This document shows, in pieces, positions 49,601 through 60,365 of a stretch of 64,000 bases of DNA. The stretch comes from Leucocoprinus leucothites (lineage: Eukaryota > Basidiomycota > Agaricomycetes > Agaricales > Agaricaceae). How positions within the stretch are numbered: the first letter of the stretch is position 1; every line of letters begins with the position of its first letter. Where the stretch lies: positions 843,605-907,604 of the forward strand of contig JAACJO010000016.1 in the NCBI GenBank assembly GCA_013368445.1, read 5' to 3'. The position numbers and the translations under genes were made by a program. Below the pieces are notes generated by a model. That model was not told where the DNA came from and ran no database searches. It was given only the letters and a program-made list of their open reading frames with translations.

Positions 49601-51133
49601 ATGTCTGATATCAACAAAGTGCTCGTCGCAGGTGCAAATGGCTATATCGCGATGTGGGTTATTCGATACCTTCTTGAACAAGGCTATTCTGTCCGCGGAA
49701 CAGTACGCGACGAATTGAAGATGGCTGTAGTTGTAGACAGCTTCCCGGGTCATATTTCAAAGGGCAGCTTGGAGGTTGTCGTTGCCGCTGATGCCACGGA
49801 GGTTTTCAAAACACATTACCTGCTGAATCCCCAAACACTCACTACGTGTCAATCTATAGCAAGGTGCTTATGACATGGCTGTCCGAGATGTCGATGCCGT
49901 TATACACGCGGCCACTCCGGTCTTGTTTTCTGATGGTGAACCAGAAGGTATGATCAAGTCCAAGCCATTTCCAGAGGGATCATGGCTCAAAGATACACTT
50001 CAGAGATGATTCGTCCTGCCAGGGACGGAACCATAAATCTATTGAATAGCATTCTAAGTTGCGGGTGAGTGCATCAACTATCTACCTCACTCACTGGTCC
50101 CAAATCTGGCGCCACAGCACACCCGTCCAACGTGTCATCCTCACTTCATCCGTGGCCAGCATATTTCGGATCTCCTTGGAGCAGAACGAGGGACAAATTG
50201 AACCTCGCCAGCCTCGTAAATTGACCGAGGACGACTGGAACGAAGAAAGTCTTGCTCTTTGCGATATGTTAGGCGTAAATGCGCCGCCGCTTGATAAATA
50301 TATGGCTGGAAAGATTATCGCGGAAAAAGGTTGGTGGTTATTTGAAAACTTTGGTATTTTCCTAAACCCTGATACTTACACTTCTTCGAGCTGCCCGGGA
50401 TTTCATAAAAGTTCACAAAGACCAGATTACATGGGACGTTGTTTCTCTTCACCCATCTTGGGTGAGTCGTCGACAACTCGAATGCATCAGAACCGGATTT
50501 CATTGACACCTTTCCCAGGTTTTTGGCGTAAGTGCTTAAACACCATGACTGATTTTGACACTCATAGGGTACTGAAATGATCCAGCCTGCGGTTCGACCC
50601 TGCACGGACCCAGCCCACATGAACCTTTCCTCCAAGCTATGGTTCGACGCCGTATTCACCGACACTAAGGCAGAACACCTCGGTAACTCGAGTGGTGGTT
50701 GGGTGGATGTTCGGGATGTTGCCCTTGCACACGTTCGTGCTCTTCAGCGAATGGAAGCTGGCGGTGAAAGGATTATACTGAGCGCTGATGGTGAACCCAT
50801 AATTTTTCTAAAAATCACATATTCTGACAAGGACTATTTCGGTCAACAAAGAGCCCTTCATCTGGAATGACTTCAGTCAGTGTTCTTATGAAAGACCCCA
50901 CCCCTCATCCTCGTTTTAACATCCAGATTATTGTAGACCAGATTGCAAACAAACTCAAGCCAACCTTGCCTGCGCTATTGCATCCCATCGCACCGCCCCG
51001 ACCCGATATCCTCTCTCAGTATTTCTACGAGTACAGTAACGACAAGGCACGCGACATACTCGGCATCAAGTTCAGAACTAAAGAAGAGACTGTTCGTGAC
51101 ACTTTCGAGGAGTGGGCCAAGTATGGTATATGA
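49601..51133 (+). CDS. NADPH-dependent extended SDR reductase (GRE2 / dihydroflavonol-reductase-like)
   Basis: Multi-exon gene. The Rossmann nucleotide-binding motif is [14 protein letters not shown] (the second Gly pair partly replaced). It is followed by [14 protein letters not shown] and [10 protein letters not shown], then [11 protein letters not shown] holding the catalytic Ser. The catalytic pair is Tyr and Lys in [13 protein letters not shown] (YxxxK). Family-typical [32 protein letters not shown] and FIWNDF follow in later exons. The C-terminus contains [11 protein letters not shown] and ends EEWAKYGI. Reductases of this kind act on aldehydes and ketones such as methylglyoxal in the cytosol; the true substrate is not evident. 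One inferred internal exon is only 9 nt. Confidence 0.85.
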
Positions 51134-51366
51134 TTTAGGGTCCAGTCCTATCTGCACTTGAATAGATGTCTTTTCACTCTCCACAGGAAGCCCAGAATTT
51201 TCATCTCTGAGGGGATGAATGGAACTGAAACATGGCGATCGTATGATAGCCTACAGAACACATATACTGACCACGATAAGAAAGTAACAGTGGGATAAGT
51301 GAGCAAGGACCCAGAGGGGTATGTACTATTCATTCATCTTGTGATATATACAGAGGTTGTCCCCGG

Positions 51367-54300
51367 TTAGAAAGAACCCGTTAGTCTGACATCCTTAATG
51401 GATGCACCAACATAAACATTAAATGTACCAGAGGGACGGATGTACGACTGGCTGGGAGTGTCCCAGATGCTATAAGGATTTAATAGTTAAGCAAAAGTCG
51501 CTGCATCTAGTGAAGTTCCTTACCTGAAGTCCCTCTGCCTCAATGTTATCTGGACTGTTGAGCTGGCTCCAACAGCCAGGCTAACTTCGTCGAACCCTCT
51601 AAGCACCTTTGGTGGCTCACCTGCACCAGAGGGGTATCCAAGATATAATTGAGGTATCTCTGTTCCGGGTATCGATCCTGTGTTGGTCACTTTGAAGGAT
51701 ACGATTTTGGAGGATCCGGAGTTTGTGATCGACAGGCCGGAGTATCCGAAAGTGGTATAGGACAAGCCAAATCCGAACTCAAAGCGGGGGTTAATGTTGT
51801 GAGCATCCATATAGCGGTAGTCCAATAGAAGCTTCTCGGTATAGTTGATCTATAACACCCGGTCAAGGCCTGGTGGGGATCACTAAGCGGGACGTTACGA
51901 ACATCAGGGAATCCAGCACTATTGTAAACGATAGTCGTGCCATAATCGTTCTCATTCTGTCAGCCAAGTCAGTTCAAATACATCGTGACATCGTAGTACA
52001 TAGCTTACGTCGGCAATACTGAACGGCAATCTTCCGCTGGGGTTATATGCTCCATAGAGTACATCAACGAGGGAAGGACCGGTTTGTTCACCTGGAGCAC
52101 CAGCATAGATGATTCCAGTGATATTTGGGTGGTTGCTCCAGCTGAAGCTGACCGGACCGACTGAATGTACCACGGCGATCGTATTGCTACAGACCCCAGC
52201 GACACGTTCAATCTATAGCCAGTTCAGCAAGGGTAGTGACAGTGAAGTCCAGTCGGAACTCACCAGGCTCCCACCCTTGAACCAAAGAGCGAGATCATTC
52301 CTGTCTCCTTCGTTTCCAACCACGATATTGTAGAAGCCGAGCTCGCCGCTCATTCTGTATATCGAATTAAGACAAGACTCCCATCACGAGAAAAACAAGA
52401 CAAGCTTACGCGTTCGCAAAAACGAGGCAAACGTCCTTTCCTTGAGCAGCCTCGGCTCCGTCATCCAGATCATTTGTCAGAGAGGATGTGATAGTGGCAG
52501 ACGAGCCGACAAATGAAGTGATAGCATCAATAGGAGGGACAATAAATTCAAGCGAGTTAGACCCGGAGCCCCAGCTGGGTTGCGACAAGATGCCCTAATC
52601 AGCACCCTGGAATGAATTTGGGAAATCGGTACGCACTCACCCTACAGACATTGTCCCGTCGTTGCACTCGTTCAAATCTCCACAGTCCTGATTGGGCATC
52701 TTCGCGTCTTGACCCACAATCGCCATCGTTTTTATCCTCGACTGGGCCAAGGGCAGCCCATGAACGGTCGTTCCAGTTGGTGATCCATCTGTGGTTGTTC
52801 GGTTGTTCTTCAGGAGAACAGCAGAAGCCGACCCGATCTCGCGCACGAGTGCAATATGTTCTGCAGTGTGAACATTGACGCGTAGGTTGCGTGGACCAGA
52901 GCCGTCAGGTTTCTGAGAATCGAAATTCACGGGTGGGTATCCCTGATGATAATTGAACCGTTATTCTTAGGATGGTTAGGAAAGTTCTGATGATGCATAC
53001 CGAATCCTGGCCTAGACGGTACCACGCCGCAAGGATACGGGAAACCATCTGATTGAGCCTCTGTTTCCAACGAATCAGAAAACAACAGAATGTTGAGACG
53101 CTTGAGTAGGTAAACTACCTCTTGTGTAACAGTACCAGAATTCACGTTTGCTTTAAGACCTCCAATCCCAAGCAGTCCCGCGAAGGTACCCCCACCTAGT
53201 AATCGATTAGTTAATATGAAGCCTGTCCAACCGCTGCAAATGAGACCCACCAATTACAATGTAATCTCCGGGTTGTTCCATATCAAGCCCAGCATTCGCA
53301 TTATCGGCAGCAGAGTCGTGTGTTGCACCCCAGTCGCTGACTACGTAGCCTGAAAATCGGAGTATCAGTAAACTCTGCTTTTTCCGCATGGCCAATACCC
53401 CACGTACCTTTGAAACCATTCTTCTGCAGAAGACCATCAGGGCCAATCAGCCCTGCGTTGTGGCACGATGAAGTGTCATTGAAACGGTTATATGCACACA
53501 TAACAGAGGTGACTTCAGCCTACGAAGTAATCAGCGATCCGCTCAATATTGTCCAAGACGATTATTCTAACCTCAATGCTTCTCAGAAAGGGATAGAAGT
53601 AGATCTCGTGCATTGTCCGGTCATCCATGTTTGCCGAAAGTCCATACCTCCAATGTTCTTGGTTGTTTGCAAGGAAATGCTTCGCACACGCCTGGACACC
53701 GACACTTTGGATTCCTGTAATTGTCTCGAAGGCGCCTTCCCCGTTTAGGTATGGATCCGGACCAAAACTGATGGTTAAACGTTGAAAAATGACGTCAGTA
53801 AAGGATCATTGGGCGCGACCGAACCCGAACTGCTTGCCTCTCCCATCCACGCCCTGCCTTCGGATTACGCATCTAAAAAGAGGATAGGATCGTATTTCAT
53901 GATAGTTCACAATATGATCGCCGCGGGATGGCTCACTATGTCCATTGCAGGACCCAAGAAAACACTACCAATACCATATTTCTCAGCTCAGCCTATGATG
54001 GTAGTCGTGATACTCACTGTACACCCTTGCCTCGAAATTCTTCTGCCATCGCCTTCCCTCTTGCGCGCATCAATCTCCGACTAAACGTCGAGGCCGCGTT
54101 AATGCCCGTAGGAAACCCAGTTACGTTCTTTGACAAGCGAAACCCAGCAGGACCATCCTCAAAGCAGAAAGAGGGAATACCGAGTCGAGATACAGCCGTG
54201 GTGTCCCCGATGCAACGACCTGCATGACGGCGCATCCGGAGCAAAGTCTGAGTGTCAGTACAAATAGACGTATACCATCGGAAAGACATACGATTGCTGT

Positions 54301-54521
54301 TGAGCTGGCCAGTGCCTGTAACGATCCCTATCTTCTCGTCCAACGTCAGTTGCGCAACGGTAGCATTTGCAAGCGCGTAGGCGTCATCCCATGAGCCTGC
54401 AAGCCCAATTTTCTTAGTGACAATATACTTGGAGTCAATACCGATAGACACACTTACGGAGCGTAAACTGAGCGAACGCCTGAGAAACTACTGCGAAGAG
54501 AACCAATGTCTTCGACAACAT
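51367..54521 (-). CDS. Secreted beta-glucosidase, glycoside hydrolase family 3
   Basis: Multi-exon gene. A signal peptide (MLSKTLVLFAVVSQAFAQ) is followed by the GH3 N-terminal domain (LTLDEKIGIVTGTG, SFCFEDGPAGFR, AKHFLANNQEHWR). The catalytic nucleophile Asp lies in YVVSDWGATHDSA. The second domain (IGSASAVLLKNN, GEQTGPSLVDVLYGAYNPSGRLPF) and a C-terminal fibronectin III-like domain (FEFGFGLSYTTFGYS, LRGFDEVSLAVGASS) complete the usual beta-glucosidase layout. The enzyme would release terminal glucose from cellobiose and beta-glucans outside the cell. TATA-like CCTATAAATA lies about 140 nt upstream. No frame break was seen. Confidence 0.93.
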
Positions 54522-55345
54522 GGTTAAGTCAAAGTCACTTCTGGGCTTCAACTCATCAACATTCCAACCATCAGTAGGATCCCGAGATGACTGCTTACCC
54601 CCAACAGAACGGCACAGGTAAATGAAAGCGACAGTTTGTTTGGTGAGAGACAGCGAGAGTTAAATATTTATAGGCAAGCGAAGAAGCTAGTGAGCCGCAG
54701 TTCCCATATCAATGCAACAGAACGCCAGAGCCTCTCCGACCCTGTTATGAACGGTAGAAATCACGGGCCGTACGCGTCGTCTTCTCCCGGTACTACCCAC
54801 AACCATCCAAGAGAGCAGACGGCACCCGGAGATATAGTCATGGTGGGATGTCCTGAGGGAAAATCAACAACAGAAGCATGATTACACGCGATGTGAACAG
54901 TGTCATTGTTGCCATTTGATCACATACATTGATTCGCAGAGATCAGCCGACAACCGGCATCTATGACTTAATTGATCTCAGTAATGAAAATCTCGTCATA
55001 TCCCCGAACAGGCCGAGTGAATGGAAGTAGTCCTTTAAAATGTTGGCCATGTAGTGCTAGTCATTCTGCATGCTCGGGTTTTTACCCTACCTCAGACTTC
55101 ATTCTCATCCCACCAATGGTTCAGGCTAAGATGATGGATGACTCTATGTGAAACATAACGCAGGCGAATCCTTCTCTCAATCTACCGTACAAGGTCGACG
55201 TCCATGTAGTCTTTCTCAGAGCTAGTTTCCTGTATACTGGCTGATTTGACCAGGCGAGGCTCGCATCACACCGAGAGGACCTTTCACCGAGATCCAAAGA
55301 AAATAAATAAATAAGTCCATTCAAAGCCATTCGTGGCCTAGTTGG
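54522..55345. other. Intergenic, GH3 promoter region
   Basis: No coding signal beyond short chance frames. Confidence 0.5.
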
Positions 55346-55777
55346 TTATAAACTGGATCCATCTGGAGCTGTCTCATTATCACTCTCGTATCCTTCAGTG
55401 CCCCCGTCAGCCTCGGTGACAGGTTCATCAGATTGAGTCGTTGGTTCGTTACTGTCAACGACGACAGCATCCACTCTAAGCGCCGTTTGAGCCCACCTCG
55501 AGGTTTGAATGGACTGCAATGACACTCACGAAAGAACAACTTCAACCTTTCTTCGCTCCTCACCTGTCTCAACATCCAACAATTCCACTTCAACTGTTCT
55601 TTTCCCTTTCCAGCCAAAACCTCCCGACGGTAGTGCACAAGGAATAAGCGTAAGAGTTCCGATCTGGCCTGGGTCGGATGGGACAACGACCTCGCCCTCA
55701 TCAGGCATTTTCGGCGGAGTATGAGTGAGGTTGACGTGCAAAGGGAGAGCTTTCTTCGTGAAAGCTGATGACGGCAT
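55346..55777 (-). CDS. Small conserved protein with acidic tail, unknown function
   Basis: Two exons give about 131 residues. The N-terminal part has a beta-rich, conserved look (KKALPLHVNLTHTPP, GTLTLIPCALPSGGFGWKG, TVEVELLDVETGEERRKV). The second exon adds an Asp/Glu-rich tail ending in APDGSSL. The 32-nt intron implied (GTGAGT to CTCGAG) is short, so the junction is less sure than the first exon. No signal peptide, span or catalytic motif was seen. I recall similar small proteins in basidiomycetes, but no function is known to me. Confidence 0.6.
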
Positions 55778-57768
55778 CTTAGTGGATGTAGGGGACTAGA
55801 CATTGTGTCAGGCAGCTGAACTTCTTGAATACCAATGGTCCGCGCTCACCTTGCTCATTCCATCAGACAATGTAGCTAGACGATCACTTTCAGAGATTAA
55901 TGGCTTCATCATCTTGGGAGAAGAACGGGGAGTGAGATGGGCTTCATGGGCTCCGCGTTTTGATCCTGTCGAGGTGGTCCAAACAATAGTCAATGAGGTC
56001 GGTACGTAGACACCAACATATAAACGGCATACCAGACATGTTTCAACACCACACCTATTCAAGGTTTTTTATAAAGCTTAGTGAAGGGTGGAGTAGTTTT
56101 CGCATCACTACTGCAACGCAAGCGAATGCTCAGAGGAGCCAGCGAGTGGTGTAGTGGGGCCTTCTAGTGAGAGGAGACTATACGACAACGACGTCATCTC
56201 TTTTTGATTCAATCAATGTTCGGTCGAGTATATCTGCTAAGTGGGGTTCAGAGTGAGGGAGCAATTCAGTTTCACGCTGAAATGGCCGCTGACGCCAACA
56301 GCAGATACACTTGGGAGAAATGGAGTCTACATGTGTAGAGTATGACACCAAGCTAGCTTGCGGCGTTTTCCGAGCCGCTAAAGAGGTACAGAAATGAGGG
56401 GTAAGCATTAACCTCTCTTGCAACAGATCTAGCCAACTTTAGGGGCAATACTTAAGCCATGGGCGAGTGAGCCTATTATCGAGGAATGCTAGAGCTCAAG
56501 CCTTTGGGCGATGTTTAAATTTTTGCACCGAGCTTTAGAAGATGACTCTGGAATGCTATACGTCGACTCTGTTGACAAGGACGGCAAATTCCGGCGACAA
56601 TTCCGTTGAGAGGGTCAACCGGTGTGTTGCGCTGGAACGGCCACTTAGCGAATGAGTATTTGTCTGGAACCATTCCTGGTTTTCCAGAGTTGTGGACCAA
56701 CTTGTAAACATGTCAATCTGCCTAAGTCAGCTCTTCAAAAGTGCTTTAATGGGAGTATTTCACAATAGTAACAGTCCAGGTCAAACAGAGCACGAGTGCA
56801 GTGAGATATCGAGGTGTCTTGCGTGTTCGAGAATCCTTGCATCGTCGGAAGAAAGAGGGATTAGTATGACATCCTGGGATCACATACTATAGCCTGAATA
56901 AGGGCTGGCGACAAGCTCTCTGAAGCTGAGAATGAGGTAAGGAAACGGTAGGGACGATGGGAGATATAAGTTGAAAGACCGTGAACCAAGTCGAATATTG
57001 GAGGGCGAGGTTCCGAGTCGAAGCCGAGTGAGGCTGGAATTGTCGACAGCCACTGCGCCATTACTATTTACTGATCGCCCGCCGAAGAAGTCAATACGTA
57101 TTGTTTTCAGAATTTCAGCGAAACCTTTGACCGGAAGGTGGTGGACCATGGCGAGATACACTGTTGACTGAACCCCCCCGGAGAACACGGATCATAGACA
57201 AGAATGGCGCTTGTTGTCAGAAGAACACGGGTATGGCTCAAGTTGGTCGATTTGCCTGCTGCATCGCCTTCACCGTACGAGAGTGCCAGCTTGGACATAG
57301 GTATAAACTGGGATCCTTTGTAAACATCAGTGACTGGTGGCCAAATTTACCACAGCAAACACCAGCGGCTGTCTGCATCAAAATCATATTCGCCTTTTGC
57401 CCTGTGGACCCTCTTTTTTAATGAACCCAAACCGAAATAAACCCAGCGCATCGGGGACGGGCCAAGATCTTCAAACCCGCTTCTACACTTCTCGTTCGTT
57501 CTCGTGAGAGCCAAGTGACTCTTAAGTATGTCCCAATCACCCTAAATTGGTCATTTACAAGCACAACATCAGAGCTCGCCAAAACTCGACAGTCTTCCTC
57601 AAAAGACTCTAATCAACGTCTAATCCCACGAACATAGGGCTCCAACGAATCTCGGGCGGCCTGGTCCTCAGCTACATAGCCCTAGGTACCTACCACTGCC
57701 GAATGTTTCGTCCAACGAGGCTCGAGGTATCGGCAGGCCATCCTTCGCCGTCGTGGAGCACAGCAATC
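55778..57768. other. 2-kb intergenic region with no supported gene
   Basis: Several 60-100-codon frames occur on both strands (55808-57421), none with a recognisable domain or consistent splice structure. Confidence 0.45.
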
Positions 57769-58153
57769 CGAGTATATTCCTCAAGCCCATTCAGCACCAC
57801 CCGAGCACATTGACAATGCCGACGGTGTCATATTCCCGAAAATTCCAAGCCATAAATTCCCATACCCTCATGGAAGAGGATTCCTTCGGCCTGGGATAAT
57901 GATCTACAGCTGACAGTACACCCTCACCCGTGCCCGTAATTTTGGACCAAAAGAACTCTGGCCGCTATTCTATTGAATGTGCTCACCCAAATATGACGCT
58001 CGCTTCGGCATGTCTTCTCTATCGGCTGGGTTGGATACAACTGCATGCCTCGAGTGTTTTACGGTGAATCTTCACCGCGCCGACGTCTTGCAAGACTTAA
58101 TTATGGTCATATTTCGTCCGGTGTAAATCTACCGGGATCCAGGAAGTCTGGCC

Positions 58154-58160
58154 TATAAAA
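58154..58160 (+). promoter_or_regulatory. TATA box, cerato-platanin unit 1
   Basis: GCCTATAAAAGCAGGC about 105 nt before the ATG; the same 16 bases occur in unit 2. Confidence 0.65.
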
Positions 58161-58261
58161 GCAGGCATTTTCCTTGAGTATGAAAGTATCAGGTCGCATT
58201 CTCCAGATCTCCCAAAGCACCACTCGCCCTCTCAGTTCATTCACATCATCAAACCATTACC

Positions 58262-58746
58262 ATGAAGTTCTTCGCCACCCTCCTTGCCCTTCCCGCCGTC
58301 GTCCTCGCTGTATCAACAACCCTCAGCTGGGATGACGTCTACGACAATGCAAATGGTGATCTCGCCACCGTTGCTTGCTCAGACGGCGACAACGGTCTCA
58401 TCAATCGCGGCTTCTCGACATTTGGCGACTTGCCCAACTTCCCCAACATTGGTGGTATCCCTGACATCCAAGAATGGGACTCTGCCAGCTGTGGCACATG
58501 CTGGAATGTAACCTACGTCAATGGCCAAGGAGTATCGAAAAGCATCCAGGTCCTGGGTATTTGATGTTGGGGGCAAGGGCTTCAACGTCGCCAAAGCTGC
58601 GATGAACACTCTTACAAACAACCAAGCCGACCGACTTGGGAGGGTAAATGTTAATGCAGTGAAAATCGCTGCCTCCAGCTGTGGATTGTGAGCACTTGAT
58701 TCTTGCGCTGTGACATAAACACTCATTCCATTTCCTCCACAGGTAA
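58262..58746 (+). CDS. Cerato-platanin, duplicate unit 1 (frame broken near 58561)
   Basis: The signal peptide MKFFATLLALPAVVLAVS is followed by the cerato-platanin domain (TLSWDDVYDN, VACSDGDNGL, SCGTCWNVTY). The first open frame stops at 58564, giving 100 residues. The downstream bases still encode the expected family C-terminus with its last Cys, but in a frame shifted by one base. The run ATTTGA near 58561 has one T more than family reading needs. A final intron (GTGAGC donor near 58687, CTCCACAG acceptor at 58742) precedes a TAA at 58744-58746. A one-base consensus error or true decay would both explain this. Confidence 0.75.
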
Positions 58747-58933
58747 TCATTCCACAATCTGATATCATAATGGACTATTATCAGGGGTTTTATTTTTTGA
58801 TATGGACTCCCCTATACTTGCATGGACTTAACGGACTTATTGGCCCAATCATGTACCCACGTATATCTCATTACCTCGCACTATGATATCACACGTCGCC
58901 ATGTTCGATTAAAGGGGATGACTATGTATTCGC

Positions 58934-59213
58934 TCTACGTCGATTTGATAGCATCTACAACCTTGATTCTCCACAATTCAGACATAACCAGAATCCAGTT
59001 CGATACTCTTGTGATCCGCTGGATACAACACCACTACTAAGTGCCATCTCCTGAAATCCCTGAATGCCGTTGACCATTCTGACTACCAGGAGCACCATGT
59101 ATATCAACCAGCACACCAATCCCAAACGTCAGCCACTTGACGGTTAGCCCGCAAAAACCTTGGTCATGCGTTCTTGTACACCTCGACGTAAGGCTCGAAG
59201 GGCGCGCTGATCA
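58934..59213 (-). pseudogene. Truncated remnant of the GH5 glucanase
   Basis: Matches the glucanase 3' end (60366-60480) fused to an internal part (61615-61780). The join falls in a GCCATCT sequence present at both original edges. It cannot encode an enzyme. Its segment near 59085-59120 encodes VLVDIHGAPG in one frame, whereas the main gene is broken at that spot. Confidence 0.8.
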
Positions 59214-59595
59214 CGAGTATATTCCTCAAGCTCATTTAGTACCACCCGAGCATATTGACAATGCTGACGGTGCCATATTCACGAAAATTCCAAGCCACCA
59301 GTTCCCATAACCTCATGGAAGAGGAATTCTTCGCCTGGGATAACGATCTACAGCTGACCGTACATTCTCACCCGTGCCCGTAAATTTGGACCAAAAGAAC
59401 TTCCCCGCTATTCTATTGAATCTGTTCAACAGAATATGACGCTCGTTTCGGCGTGTCTTCTCTATCAGCTGACTTACATACAGCTGCATGCCTAGAGCGA
59501 TTACGGTGAATCTTCACCGCGTCGACGTCTTGCAAGATTTAATCATGGTCATATGTCCTCCGATGTAAATCTACCGAGATCCAGGAAGTCTGGCC

Positions 59596-59602
59596 TATAA
59601 AA
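59596..59602 (+). promoter_or_regulatory. TATA box, cerato-platanin unit 2
   Basis: Same GCCTATAAAAGCAGGC block as unit 1, about 102 nt before the ATG. Confidence 0.65.
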
Positions 59603-59703
59603 GCAGGCATTTTCCTTGAATGTGAAAGCATCAGGTCGCATTCGCCAGATCTTCCAAAGCACTACTCGCCCTCTCAGTTCATTCGCATCACCAAACAATC
59701 ACC

Positions 59704-60185
59704 ATGAAGTTCTTCGCCACCCTCCTCGCCCTTCCCGCCGTCGTCCTCGCTGTATCAACAACCCTCAGCTGGGATAACGTCTACGACAATGCGAATGGTG
59801 ATCTCGCCACCGTTGCTTGCTCAGACGGCGCGAATGGACTCATCCCCCGCGGTTTCTCGACCTTTGGCGACTTGCCCAACTTCCCTAACATTGGTGGTAT
59901 CCCTGACATCAAAGGATGGAACTCTACCAGCTGTGGCACGTGCTGGAATGTAACCTACGTCAATGGCCAAGGAGTATCGAAAACTATCAAGTCCTGGGTA
60001 TTGACGTCGGAGGCGGGGGCTTCAACGTCGCCAAGGCTGCGATGAACACCCTTACCAATAACCAAGCCAACCAACTTGGAGGGTAAATGTCAATGCAGTG
60101 AAAATCGCTGCTTCCAGCTGTGGACTGTAAGTAGTTGGCCCTTTCGCTATGGCATAAACACTCACTCCATTTCCTCCACAGGTAA
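59704..60185 (+). CDS. Cerato-platanin, duplicate unit 2 (two frame breaks)
   Basis: Nearly identical to unit 1 over the signal peptide and N-terminal domain (TLSWDNVYDN, VACSDGANGL, SCGTCWNVTY). Relative to unit 1 it lacks one base near 59990 (ATCAAGTCC against ATCCAGGTCC) and one near 60080 (CTTGGAGGG against CTTGGGAGGG). The frame therefore drifts and stops at 60045 with an unrelated tail. A final intron (GTAAGT donor, CTCCACAG acceptor) and TAA match the unit 1 layout. As given it would yield a truncated protein; whether this is real or a consensus error is open. Confidence 0.7.
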
Positions 60186-60365
60186 TCTGCAATCTGATTA
60201 TAACGGACTATTATCGGGCTTTTTGATATGGACTCTCTCTATACTTGTACGAACTTAACGGACTTATTGACCCAATCATGTACCCACATATACTTATCTC
60301 ACTCCTTCGTTCCATGATATTACACGTCGTCATGTTCGATTGAAGGGAATGACTATGTATTCGTT

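Larger units (their letters stand above)
57769..59213 (+). repeat. Segmental duplication, unit 1 (with internal deletion)
   Basis: Aligns with 59214-61780. Shared parts are the promoter (TATAAAAGCAGGC), cerato-platanin gene, 3' flank and pieces of the glucanase. The counterpart of about 60486-61618 is missing here. Confidence 0.85.

Noticed and set aside
56880..57298. Minus-strand frames of 60-100 codons
   Set aside because: No recognisable motif, and mutually overlapping in different frames.
58550..58690. Explaining the cerato-platanin frame break as an intron
   Set aside because: The sequence that would be removed encodes conserved family residues, and the two copies break at different bases, so a shared intron does not fit.
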